The notes under the pieces were generated by a model. That model saw only the letters and a program-made list of their open reading frames with translations. It ran no database searches and had not been told where the DNA came from. A DNA stretch of 64,000 nucleotides from Imbricaverruca yamaguchii (Eukaryota; Arthropoda; Thecostraca; Neoverrucidae): positions 1-64,000 of the forward strand of contig JAOTOL010000448.1 of the NCBI GenBank assembly GCA_034440575.1, written 5' to 3'. Shown in pieces: positions 10,413-21,130 of this stretch. Made by a program: the position numbers and the translations under genes. Positions within the stretch are counted from its first letter, which is position 1. Each line of letters opens with the position of its first letter.

Positions 10413-10614
10413 AGCGTGATGACCTAGGCTGAGCTCTCATATCAATGGTGATGAGACTAAGCGTACTGAATGGTGACTGCTCGCGTGCGGCCCTCTGTTA
10501 CCGCTGCAGCGCTGACGCACGTCTGCGGCCCCTTGCGACAGGTGTAAAAAGTGGAACTTGCCGGTCGAGGAGTATGCCGGATGCTGCTGGTGGGAGGCAA
10601 ATTACAGCTGTTAG
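10413..10614 (+). pseudogene. Duplicate of the last TOP1 intron end and exon start; possible alternative last exon
   Basis: 10413-10541 matches 8337-8465 with one difference in 129 bp and no indel (constant offset 2076), including the acceptor TTGCGACAG. From 10542 the sequence keeps the codons for CKKW, then diverges and reads NLPVEEYAGCCWWEANYSC to a TAG at 10612-10614, in the phase that a splice from the exon ending at 6414 would use. Splicing to it would replace the conserved C-terminus. More likely it is a non-functional duplicate. RNA evidence would decide. Confidence 0.7.
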
Positions 10615-10677
10615 CTGCCTTCATAATCAGGTTTGTGCTCATATCTTTTCCATTGCATATGTCCAGTGGATGCACGA

Positions 10678-10712
10678 TTTGAACTGAACTGAACTGGACT
10701 GGACTGGACTTG
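10678..10712. repeat. Pentanucleotide repeat (TGAAC/TGGAC)
   Basis: Short tandem run of TGAAC units turning into GGACT units. Simple sequence. Confidence 0.8.
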
Positions 10713-10973
10713 GATGCACTATCATGAGCACGTACACCGCCTTTCCTCTTGGATTTAATTGACTAGTCATTTGAGTGCAGCGGTATTTAAATGATGTGCT
10801 GTTTCGAACCGAGTGGGACAATCAGCTAAGCGCTGATGTTCAATTTGCGTGCATCCTGTAACTCCCGTCTACCATTTTCCCGTACTGCAAGAAACACCGG
10901 GCAAAACTATATTTTACTCTGTTTGTTAGTAGCCAGGTGGCATGGGGGGCAGAGCTATATTGTTGAAGCCTTG

Positions 10974-11114
10974 TGCGATAGTGATGTGGTTATTGTTTTT
11001 TACGACACATCGACCGTTGAGTCATGCAGCGTCGCCAATCTCTCACGCCGATTGGTCGCGGGCGAAGAGTAGCGACAGGTGAGATTCGAGCCCACAATCT
11101 GCGATAGTGATGTG
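10974..11114 (-). mobile_element. tRNA-derived SINE, copy 2, truncated, with 15-bp TSD
   Basis: TGCGATAGTGATGTG occurs at 10974-10988 and again at 11100-11114. The 111 bp between them are the reverse complement of the SINE 3' part. On the - strand it reads GGGCTCGAATCTC (a B-box match), CACCTGTCGCTAC, GCGTGAGAGATTGGCGACGC, CTCAACGGTCGATGTGTC and a TAAAAAACAATAAC tail. The head upstream of the B box is missing, as expected of 5' truncation. Confidence 0.93.
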
Positions 11115-11344
11115 AAGCTTGTGAACTATCGCTATGCGACTATAGCAGTTGACGCATCAAGGGCCAACCTGGCCTGACGACGTATCGATGATGACTACAT
11201 CCCTTTTGCTCTCCTACTACTGATGCGGAGACATAATCGATCTGAGATATGCGCTCTGTTGCCACAGACTCTGGGTAACCGGGCACCGTCTGACGTGCTT
11301 TGTGGTATTCTCTGCCAGATTGAGCTGCACATGGAGATCGGCTG

Positions 11345-11520
11345 TGCGTACTGAGGGAACTGCTGAATACTGCAGTCGGTCAAGGTCGTCAGAAGCGATC
11401 GTCAAGACATGCCGCCGGCGCAGTCGGCGGTGGCGTCCTGCCGTACTGAGGGAACGGCTCAGTACTGCACAGTTGGTCGACGCGATCAGAAGCGAGCGCC
11501 ACACGCGTCGCCGGCGCCTC
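11345..11520 (+). repeat. Two-copy ~93-bp tandem duplication
   Basis: GTACTGAGGGAACTGCTGAA near 11347 and GTACTGAGGGAACGGCTCAG near 11441 start two related GC-rich copies, each ending in CGCCGGCG. No gene assigned. Confidence 0.75.
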
Positions 11521-11633
11521 TGGTGGTGACGCCGTGCTCGAGATGTGTTAGCGTGTCGCGTCGTGATGCCTGCATTGGCCGCCATGATGTTCGCAGAGCG
11601 CACCGCCGACGCACACCTTGGCGATGACTGGCT

Positions 11634-12135
11634 GTGTCGGCAGTGACCCTGGTCCCCGCTCCGGACACGTCGGCAGTGACCCCGGTCCCTGTTCCAGACA
11701 CGTCGGCAGTGACCCCGGTCCTCGCTCCGGACACGTCGGCAGTTACACCGGTCCCTGCTCCAGACACGTCGGCAGTGACCCCGGTCCCTGCTTCAAACGC
11801 GTCGGCAGTGACCCTGATCCCTGCTCCAGACACGTCGGCAATGTCCCCGGTCCCTGCTCCAGACACGTCGGCAGTGACCCTGGTCCCTGGTCCAGACACG
11901 TCGGCAGTTACACCGGTCCCTGCTCCAGACACGTCGGCAGTGACCCTGGTCCCTGGTCCAGACACGTCGGCAGTGACCCCGGTCCCTGCTCCAGACACGT
12001 CGGCAGTGACCCCGGTCCCTGCTCCAGACACGTCGGCAGTTACACCGGTCCCTGCTCCAGACACGTCGGCAGTGACCCCGGTCCCTGGTCCAGACACGTC
12101 GGCAGTGACCCCGGTCCATGCTCAAAACACGTCAG
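11634..12135 (+). repeat. 33-bp minisatellite, ~15 units
   Basis: Each unit runs from CGGCAGTGACCCCGGTCC to CTCCAGACACGT. The 33-bp unit is a multiple of three and lacks stops, so several frames stay open on both strands, one of them reading repeated DTSAVTPVPAP. Variants (TTACACC for TGACCCC, CTGG for CTGC) recur in blocks, showing stepwise duplication. There is no codon-level evidence that any frame is a gene. Confidence 0.93.
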
Positions 12136-14180
12136 CGCCGTAGCGAAGCCAGAACTTTACTTCCTAGGTCGTCAGTGTCCTAAAATTATTTCACCATTAA
12201 CTGTGAGGATGAAGAAAGAAGTTGCGTGGAAATAGTGAAGGATTGGATGAAAATAAAGGATCGTCACTTAAGGATGAAAAAAGTTGAATGCCTTTCACTT
12301 CAGTCACATGCATTTTACATTATTTAGCAGTCGTGTGCATAATGACTGCCCACACATGTGGCAAAATTGTAAAAACCTAAGGCAAGGATGAAATAGCACA
12401 ATTCCATTAACTGTGAATTTCCAGGCCACATGGTCAATTATTTTACACTGTAGGTCGTACCCCCGTCGGAGCGCTACACGCTGGCGAGTAGATTTTGAAG
12501 CTAAGGTTTGTTGGAAAGGAAAAACTCCGGTCATGGGTGGAGAGAAAAATGTTTGGCTGGGCGATGACATGTTTTCTTGTAATGTTCTCCCCACATAGTT
12601 GAAAGCAGACGCCAGCGTTGATTGTTGCACTTGTTCGGCCCCCGACAGGGAGGCACACCGTTGAATCTTGTTTTTAGTCTGCAGGGTGGTACTTTTAATG
12701 TTGTACGCGAGTAGGAGCGAGAGTACCGGTGTGTTTGAATTGCATGATTGATGATGGGTATACATATAATGTATGACGTGATAGGTTAATATATGATGAT
12801 GGATGACGTATATTTGTTCTATTCGACGATATGATGGCGGCATCTGCGAAATCGACAACGCAAAAGTTTCCTCTCATCGAAAAGAACCTCTGCAGGTATC
12901 GTATTGCCTGGCCATTCACATTGTCATGTTTTTTTTTTCGGCCGCCTTTCTATTTTGGTCACATTGAAATTGCGTTGCCATTAATGCTAGTCAGTGCATT
13001 AATGTACCTGAAAATTGTTCGAAGTTTGTTTGCGCTCAGCTGTTATCGTGTTTGTCTTATCTCGTGCTGTCCGGGGAGGTGCGTGTCTTGTTACGTCCCC
13101 CCCCCAATGTTTCCGGCATGCAGTGAAAAACGCCCGCGGCAGCGCGCCGAAATTTGTTCTACCATTTCCACCATGAATTAGACATGTGGAAAGCTTGAGG
13201 TCAGGTGATTCACGGTCACCGCATCAGGGTCGAGTGAGATCGCTTCCGAAAAGTTTGGGCAGTCATGCTTTAACGGATAAAGATGTTCGAATGAGACCAA
13301 ACGCTTAGTTAGTTTTAGAGCAAGACTAGATATATTTCTGTGTTCTTCGTGACATTTGTTTGCATATGTGCCTGTTTGTGCTAAAATGGAATATTATGGC
13401 AATTTCTGGTATTTGAGGTAGGAAATTTATGAGTAAGTACTTAAAACGCTCCTTGTTTTGTTCTATCCACTAGAAAAGAAAATATGCGGAGCTCTATCTG
13501 GCGAGTTTTAAAGAAAGTGTGGCGAACATCTTGGACCATCGCCCGTTTTGTATTTCTTTTCTGATTACAAACATCTTTTACTCTTGGAATATTCTTTAAA
13601 ACGAGCTCCACAGGGTGAAAAACAATACGCCAATCGTGACAACATAACTTCGCCCACTAGTGACGTCACCGTTTAAGGGGATAACATTTTGGGGATGATT
13701 TCTAGTCCTAGTTGAGCACTCCGATGACACCTACGTTTTTGTGCGACGCTCTGTCTGGCGATCAGATGAAGGAAGGGGGTACTGACCATCTTGAAACGAG
13801 GTGTCTGCACCTGATTGATGACTGATGGTTGTATGCTTGGGTGTAACCACGGATTTGAAATTGTGGGGAGGGCAAATCAGGGACGCGGTAAGTTTGAACG
13901 GGATAGAGGGGGCAGCCACCGCCCCCCACACACGCACAAAGAAAATCCTTGGAATTCAGCCACTTTTTCAATGCCGTTTTCCGTCACTTGAATCCAATTT
14001 CAACGTATTATAATTTTTCAGATGTACTATTGTTAAGTTTTTTTTTAAAGTATATCAAAATTAGCAAGTTTCACTACTTAGTACCGCCTATGTGCATCTA
14101 GCATTATGTCGTATGAACTGAACCAGAATTCACGATCATCATAGAGCAACACCGCGTGCTAATAGTTGACCTCTTACCAG
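12136..14180. other. No gene recognised
   Basis: AT-rich unique sequence. An open frame from 12831 begins MMAASAKSTTQKFPLIEKN and meets a possible donor (CAG then GTATCG at 12896), so a small first exon is conceivable, but I recognise no protein. A C-run lies at 13098-13106. Confidence 0.4.
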
Positions 14181-14182
14181 GG

Positions 14183-14275
14183 GCGTCGATTTGTATCCTT
14201 GTATGGGGGCCATGGCCCCACCAATGTTGATTTGCCCCCCCCCCCCTCCCCCAATAACAGGGGCGGTCCGTGGCA
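14183..14275. repeat. hAT-like terminal fragment, CAGGGGCGTCGATTTG family
   Basis: CAGGGGCGTCGATTTGTATC followed by a GGGGGCCATGGCCCC palindrome and CACCAATGTTGATTTG. The same order occurs at 41414-41500. The first eleven bases equal the terminal repeat of the hAT element at 42426. I found no partner end, so this may be one end of a larger or broken element. Confidence 0.55.
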
Positions 14276-14555
14276 CCCAAGTGAGGTGAGGAAGATTAAA
14301 AAATGTCCGTGTTTCGACTAGTATTTTTATAAGTGCCCATTAATATTTTATGTTAAGATGAGTATGAACAGCTTAATTTGGCGCTGCAAGGTGCCAAAAC
14401 TATCACCATCGTTCAGTGGATTTCAAACCCCTCCCACGTGTTAAAATGCTTCCGAAATTGCCGAGAAGTTTTCATATATCAAATATTATTGGGGTTTTGA
14501 TATATTTCCATTTCATAACCCGAAATGGCTGGCATCCACACACACACATATACAT

Positions 14556-14612
14556 GATATGTGTATATATATATACATATATTATTATTATTATTATTAA
14601 TATTATTATTGT
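14556..14612. repeat. TA and ATT microsatellites
   Basis: A short TA run followed by an ATT/ATTATT run to about 14612. Simple sequence in an otherwise featureless AT-rich stretch. Confidence 0.85.
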
Positions 14613-14939
14613 TCTCACTATTTATTATTTGGGTGCAAAAAAAGTCAATGGGAAACACCACACCGATGGAGTGCATGCTCCCTGGTACCACATGTTCAAA
14701 GTTTAAATTATTAGTGGACAGAGCCAACATTGAGGAGGCACTTGCCCTTTAAAATGTACAAAAAGAACACGCCTGGTCTGGACGCATATGAATGAAAAAT
14801 GGAAAACAATCCTGAAAACCGGCTTACATGTTCTCCTAGCTGCATGCTGCATGCGAGCAGTATGATTTCAAGGTTAAGCCATACATTTGACATTTCGTTC
14901 AACACCTTGCACTATGCATATGTGTATGGACCTTAAACC

Positions 14940-15884
14940 AGTCAACCACGTCGGCCATTGAATAAGCGAGACCGTCCGCTGGTGTCAGTTCCCAGCAGCC
15001 CAGTCCCAAGCCTGGGTGGGAAGACCCCGCATCAGCTACCCCTCCGCCACTGCAATCGTGCGATTCCCAGCCTGTGTGGCTGGGCGCTCGACGTCGCAGC
15101 CCGGCTCGGCTTTCCCCGAAGAGGCGAGCTGGCCGCAATCTGAACGGCCAGCCTGCGTCTAAAGCAGAGCTAATCTAGAAACTAATGGCGATCTTGCAAT
15201 TTCTAATGGAGCGCTGAATCGGTACAAAGTAAATGAGAGTACTCCATATCAGCTCACAATTACCTCTGGTATCCTCTTCCACAATCAACAAACATAGAGA
15301 TGAGTCATTTGTGATGGCATTACTGAAGAAAAAAAGCACTAGGAGGTGGTCATGAATATTGCGGAGGACCGAGGATGGACGCTCTAACTTATTTATGTCT
15401 CCTGTTAGATCTAGAGAACCAGGGGATAAGCAGCCATATATTGTGCCGTCGCAACAGACTAGATGACAGCCGTGCCCCAGCTCTACTGTTAACGAACCAA
15501 TAGGTGACTGAGCCACAGCCGAGCTCGGCACCTAGTAATATGCAGCGTGAGTGTGAATGTGTGTGTGTATGTGTGTATGTATGTGTGTGTGTATATTTGT
15601 GTGAATGTGCATTTGTGTGTTTGTGGCAGGAGGTGGCTTGATCACTAGAAGTCACCATGATCACTAGCTATCCGCTCTTCGGCGAGGGGTGACGTCGCGA
15701 AACACGAGTCTCTGGGACGGCTGCCGGGCGTCCAGCGCTGAAACAAACGCTTGCGAATCCTGCAAAACTATCGTGAATTTAACGTCGGCGAACACAAGGC
15801 ACAAGAACAAATGAAGGCGTGGCATATACCTAACCTATATATCTATATCTAAATACAGGTCTATGTCTTCATCTACATATATTA

Positions 15885-15888
<4 letters not shown>
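14940..15888 (-). repeat. Dispersed repeat family A, interrupted copy
   Basis: 15040-15110 and 15680-15888 together match the reverse complement of 27025-27375 in the same order: the CCCAGCCTG/GCGCTCGACGTCGC part, GTGACGTCGCGAAACACGAG, CCTGCAAA, TACCTAACCTATATA and CAGGTCTATGTCTTCATCTA next to a TA array. The copy here is split by about 570 bp of other sequence. Confidence 0.8.
15111..15682. mobile_element. Insertion into repeat family A, possible small DNA transposon
   Basis: Comparison with the uninterrupted copy at 27.1-27.4 kb shows about 570 extra bp here. CCGAAGAG at 15116-15123 and its reverse complement CTCTTCGG at 15675-15682 lie near the two borders, and a TCGGC appears at each junction. 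It contains a GT-rich microsatellite (about 15545-15620) and no coding frame. The ends are not sharp enough to assign a superfamily. Confidence 0.45.

Positions 15889-15970
<82 letters not shown>
15886..15970. repeat. TA microsatellite
   Basis: About 80 bp of nearly pure TA ending in TATCTCTCTTTC. It sits at the edge of repeat family A, as it does in the copy near 27.1 kb. Confidence 0.97.
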
Positions 15971-15973
<3 letters not shown>

Positions 15974-16479
15974 CTTTCTGCATTTTCGAAGTGGAGTCCT
16001 TCGGACATGGCCGCCGTGTGACAATTTCTGGGTCTGCACCTGGCTAAAATAGAATGCAATTCTTAAAACGTTCATTTCATACTAATGCACTATTTCATTC
16101 AGTGATTCAATCTTGCCATTCGGGGCAGCATCGGGACTAGGGACTGTCTAACGTAGAAGAGCGGGCATCTGAAGTCGAAGAAGTGGTAGGTTATACAGGG
16201 TTCATCTAAGGTCAGAGTGACGACCTAGCGGTGCCATCGGACGTAAATGAGCCGACTTCATTTGAACACGGTCACCCAGAGGTACCATCGAACGGACTAT
16301 GAAACTTCATGCGAACCTCAACACATCTCCGCATTATATCACCCCGAAGCCAATAGACGGCACGCTACTAAGTATGACTAACCTTGGTTGTAGTCCATAA
16401 AATACTTATTTCCATAATGTATTACGGTAGCATAGATACAATAATGAAGTCTACACCTTACTACATCAACTTCAAGTGC

Positions 16480-18320
16480 GGGAATGCCACAAAAATTGCG
16501 CCAAAGACCCCAAACAGGCGTCGGGCCCCGGAAGGAAGTGCGTTGGAGCACGGAAAAAGATGCACCAGGAGCCCGAAGAATTGCACCGGGGCTCACAAAT
16601 ATCGCACAGGAAGCTTACAAGAATATAAGTCGACCCCAATAAATCACAAAGGGAGTCTATCGAGTTCACCCGAGCACCGGACAATTCAGAAGAGATCACG
16701 AAAGAAAATCATCCTAAGGGCCTTTCTACTCTGAATTTGTTTTTTTAATGTCGACCCCTGTTTCGTATGCAGTAGCCTATCCTATTTGGCTAAACGCACT
16801 GTTACAGGCTCGACTGCTATTGGGCTTTCCCATCGCCAACTATTCAAAAGTTAGGACAGCCAGCTCAGGAATGCCTCAGGATGCTAATATACCTGTCTTT
16901 ACACTCCACACCTACAGTTCACTATAACTATTTGCATCTTTTTATATATCTTTTTTTGCAGATAGGCCACCACCAGTTATTAGTAGAAGTAGCCCCAGGA
17001 GCACCTCAGCTAGGTAGCAAGCTAGTAACGCCAAAAATGGTGAATGGTGCCATCCGCTGAAAAAAAAACTCGTTGAGCAGCCGCAGTGGCATGCTAAAGA
17101 GGAAAATATCCCTCCGTCCTAACAAGGCGGGCTCCTAAGAACCAAAGAATCGCGCCGGGGTCCACAAAAAAGGTTCTAGGGCAAGATACATTCGCGTCGG
17201 GGCCCCCATAATTAGGGGACTTAAATAAATACAGCGGACACCAAAAAACTTGCTTCGGGATCTAAAATTTGCGCCGGGGAAGGCTAAAATTAGTCTCGGC
17301 CTGGGGTCAGATTAGCACAACGCGGCCTGTGAACTCGCGCCAACACCCCCACCCCCATATGTCGCGCATGGGCCCCAAAATTCCCGTCGGTATTCGCGTA
17401 ACTTCTGGTCGAGGAATGAATAATTCCCTCGGGGCTCACAGAAATTGGCGTTGATGTCCCCAAATAAGCACAGCGTGGTCCCAAAGTCGCAACGCAACCC
17501 TACAAGAATCAAGCCTGAACCCTAAAAAATAAAGGGAGGTTCCGAAAAACAAATGTTCCGACCAGAAAAATAACCCTTAGTCCAAACATACTACGAAATG
17601 CCTTAACAAATCGCATACGGCACCGAAAAACATTCCGGAGCTCGACAAATCCCGGCGGGACATACAAATACAGAAATGTCGCTGAGGGCCCGAAAAATAA
17701 GGCCTTGACTGGGACTTTACATAATTTAAAATAAGTCACCAAAAACTGTCAAGCCCAGAAAACTGACGTCGGATTCTCCCGGAACCACGCGACTGGGCCA
17801 GAAACGTCGAGACGGGATCCAAAGAAATTATACCGGGCCCCTAATATCGTGCTGAAGTCCACAAATATGAGGAAAAACACAGCGTGACTAAAAGAGCATA
17901 ACTGGAGGACGAAAATGCACCGAGCGCTTCAAAGTTGTCCGAATCTGGAAAAAAAGCGGCATTGCCTTAAGACATTCTGCCGCTCTAAGTACACACACCG
18001 GAGCTAGAAATCAAGACACAACGATCCCTCAAAGCACAGCGGGGTTTGATACAGCATGGGGCCTTAAAAACAGGCTAGGTACCTAAAAAATCGACATGGT
18101 CCTAGAAAGGGAACGAAAAGACAGTGCACTAAATGAACACTGCGGGCTCTGCGAAAGCGCACCAATGCTTACAAATTATCGTCGGTGCACAAAAACAAGT
18201 AGCAAAGCTCTATTTTTGTTTAAAAAGCCGGCATCGCAAACACGTGCCGAGCCCCAAGCAAAAAAAAATATGGTGCCTTAAAACACATATGAAGACAAAG
18301 GAAATCGACAAGGTTAAAAA
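16480..18320. repeat. Very degenerate ~25-30-bp tandem array
   Basis: The stretch looks unique at first, but for over 1.8 kb the same short theme recurs: an A-rich CACAAAAA/CCGAAAAA run followed by a GC core like TCGCGCCGGGG or GCACCGGGG, then CCC. Examples are near 16575, 17150, 17195, 17270, 17650 and 17820. Units have drifted strongly in sequence and length. A second patch lies at 29260-29590. No gene is supported here. Confidence 0.6.
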
Positions 18321-19136
18321 GAACACCTAACTGGAGTCTCAGTTTGGTACCCAATCTGGAAGCGTTGTTATTTAATCAGAAATGAGGTGCGTCAAAGCTA
18401 AGCGGCTATCCGGATTTCTTAGCCACCGGAAAACGTGGGAAGGAGAGAGCTAGTCATCGAAGTGAATTATGGATGGGCCCTTGCGGCCCTAAGTCTGAAC
18501 ACGTTATGACTTTATGAGGTGTCGTATGTTGTCACCTATCAGCTATTTTGCACTGCTTTGTTTGTCGTCAACATAAACGCTTTCATTCCGTTTCAGCGGG
18601 GTGTCACGTGGTGCAGTTGTAGCATTTCCTTTCAAGTGGCAAATATTATAAAGTGCACGCTGTGCACTACACAAGTGTTTGAGGTGACTGATGAGGCCCT
18701 GAGGACGAACACAATGCCATGTGTCATTATTTATAGCGTTTTTCTTTTCCCCATTCTGTCAGCTTGCTAATCATGGCCTCCCGCAAACCGGATCAAAGCA
18801 TCTTCAACCAGCGATCACCCGTCTTTCCTTTTCTCATTCTCTCCAACAATAATCATGATAATTATTTCTTCATCGGCCAGCAAGTAGGCTTCGTTCTTAC
18901 TAGCAGCCAGTGGAAACTTGCAAGGTGAACACTGCCTTAGAAACGTCTGCGGGCCAATAAGTACTAAGCCATACTTAGTACAATAAGTACTAAGTATGGC
19001 TACATTTGGCAATCTTAATGAAATCAAACCCTTTCTCACCTTCACATTCAAGTAACTTGCCATGAAAATATGAGTGTGTGAAGAATGTCTAAGGGGAAAA
19101 ACTCAAGTCAATGAACAACAATCTGAATTGTGCAAA
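18321..19136. other. No gene recognised
   Basis: AT-rich sequence. An 83-codon open frame (18519-18770) has no recognisable features. A perfect 15-bp inverted repeat lies at 18967-19001 (separate entry). Confidence 0.5.
18967..19001. repeat. Perfect hairpin, 15-bp arms, 5-nt loop
   Basis: AGCCATACTTAGTAC (18967-18981), loop AATAA, then its exact reverse complement (18987-19001). Confidence 0.95.
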
Positions 19137-19223
19137 AGCATAGATCGGTTTGATTGATTGATTATTTGGGCTTAAGGGCGCATCGACTACTAAGGTCATT
19201 TTGCGCCCAGAGCATAGATCGGT
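19137..19223 (-). mobile_element. 61-bp LINE 3'-tail insertion with 13-bp TSD
   Basis: AGCATAGATCGGT occurs at 19137-19149 and 19211-19223. The 61 bp between them are the reverse-oriented family tail: a TTGATTGATTGATTATT run, GGGCGC at 19176-19181, a 21-nt loop and GCGCCC at 19203-19208. It is an independent event from the 57-bp copy at 10314-10370, in the opposite orientation. Confidence 0.93.
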
Positions 19224-19769
19224 GAACTCATAATGACCCCCTGCAGCTTTTGGCCATTTCAAAATGTTCGTTTACGAGATAATTTGCACTGGCGTTCTAT
19301 TCTTTCTCCCCATCAACGTCGGTGAACAACGGATGACGTCTCACGTACCAGGGCACACCACGTAGCCATTAGTGACGCTGTAATGAGCTTGCACTCACCC
19401 CACACATACGCACATAGCGGAAATTGAGGACATTTTCTTTGAACAGCAATATACTAATGGTTTCACTCGCATCAAGAAGGTAAACCTAGTATTACAAATG
19501 CATCCATTAGTCGTGAAAAGAGTTCGAAGTCCAGCGAGAATTGTGAATTTGAATGTACTTATACTGTGATGGTAGTACTTTTCAGTATCGCATCTTGTTG
19601 TGAGCCATAAGCGTGTCCTGGGGCTTGCCCCATCCCTTTAGCGGTCCCCATCTTAGTGGTAAAAGTTGTGTGTTTACAATGAAAATTATCGGATTATCAA
19701 TCCAAAAGTGCTCAACTATTGTACTTTGCGAAATTCCTTGATGCGTCCCTGCTGTTCACCCTGATCTCA
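19224..19769. other. No gene recognised
   Basis: Unique AT-rich sequence without a convincing frame or repeat. Confidence 0.5.
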
Positions 19770-20495
19770 TTAGTGTAATACGTAGACCGTGCTGCTACCT
19801 AGCGATAGCTATCTGAAGTGATGATTCTATAAAATTATAAAATTTCTTGAATCTGTGGAGGTTACGACCTGTGGAGGTTATGACCGCTGCGGACTTGTGG
19901 AGGTTGTGACCTGTGGAGGTTATGACCTGTGGAGGTTACGACGGTGACATATCAGAATGTCCACAGTTCACAGTGTCCACAGCTCACAGTGTCCACAAGT
20001 TCATAATGTCCACAGCTCGCAGTGTCCACAGTTCATAATGTCCACATGTTCATAACTTCCACAGCTCACAATGTCCACAGTTCACAATGTCCACAGTTCA
20101 TAATGTCCACAGCTCACACTGTCCACAGATCACAATGTCCACAGTTCACAGTGTCCACAGTTCATAAGTACCACAAGTTCATAACGTCCACAAGTTCATC
20201 ATGTCCACGAGTTCATAATGTCCACGAGTTCATAATGTCCACAGGTCATACTATCCACAGTTCATAATGTCCACAAGCTCGGGTTATAACTTCCACACGT
20301 TTAATATCTTCGCAGTTCATAATGTCCACAGCTCATAATGTCCACAGCTCATATTGTCCACAGTTCATAATATCCACAGCTCACAACTTCCACAGCTCAC
20401 AATGTCCACAGTTCATAGTATCCACAGGTCACAATGTCCACACGTTCATAATGTCCACAGTTCATAATGTCCACAGATCACAATGTCCACACCAT
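19770..20495. repeat. Dispersed element B with inverted 16-bp minisatellites
   Basis: A head (GACCGTGCTGCTACCTAG, then CTATCTGAAGTGATG) shared with 31018-31085 is followed by about six units of TGTGGAGGTTATGACC (19854-19944) and then about 33 units of TCCACAGTTCATAATG (19960-20492). The reverse complement of the second unit, rotated, is TGTGGACATTATGAAC, 13 of 16 identical to the first. The two arrays are therefore diverged inverted versions of one minisatellite. Confidence 0.85.
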
Positions 20496-21130
20496 TTCGG
20501 CGAAAATATGCTACGAGAAATCATTTTCAACCTTATCGTACTGGCGTTGCAAACCGGTAAATTTAGGAACCTCTAGTTCAACTCTCGTCAACAGATGGCA
20601 GGTCGATGAGTTCGTGCAAAATGTGGGAGGCCGAGGAATTCATACCAGATACGTGTCCTGTGATCGAAGTTGGATATTTTTGTACCTGATGGTTGGTTTT
20701 GAGCCTGATGTGTTCAGTCATTATCGATGGATCATAGATCGACCGACTATTGTGAATAACTTCTTAAATAAAATTTACCCGAGTGTAGATAGTGTACTCA
20801 TTGGTAGCTTTCCGATTCTCCTTCATTTTGGTGGGACGCTCAAGAGGTCGACCCGCTAACTTTTTGTTTCTAAACCGAATGGCATGAAATCTGGTGGGGA
20901 TTATTGACGGTTGGGGGCCTGTTTACGTTGAAAGTGTCAAGATGATATCTCTTATAGAATTCAAGTTCCGAAATGGTTATTACGAACATCTACGGGAATC
21001 CACAAGCGTTTGTGTGCAATTACGCATGTGTCGGGACCATTCCCATAGTATGCTGCACCTCTGAAAGTTTGCGGTCCTTTATGTACGTCCACGGGCCCTA
21101 ACGAACGTCTACACCAATGCAACTAGATGT
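20496..21130. other. No gene; degenerate array fragment near the end
   Basis: 20500-20980 is unique sequence with a 130-codon open frame (20467-20859) that starts inside the minisatellite and has no recognisable protein features. 20985-21115 contains motifs such as GTACGTCCACGGGCCC and AACGAACGTCTAC, the reverse complement of the units at 51340-51580. Confidence 0.5.

Noticed and set aside
11486..12235. ~200-codon repetitive proteins on both strands
   Set aside because: The 33-bp unit has no stops in several frames on both strands; no start context, splice evidence or known domain favours one.
19960..20492. CRISPR-like array
   Set aside because: 16-bp units are adjacent with no spacers, and the genome is eukaryotic.
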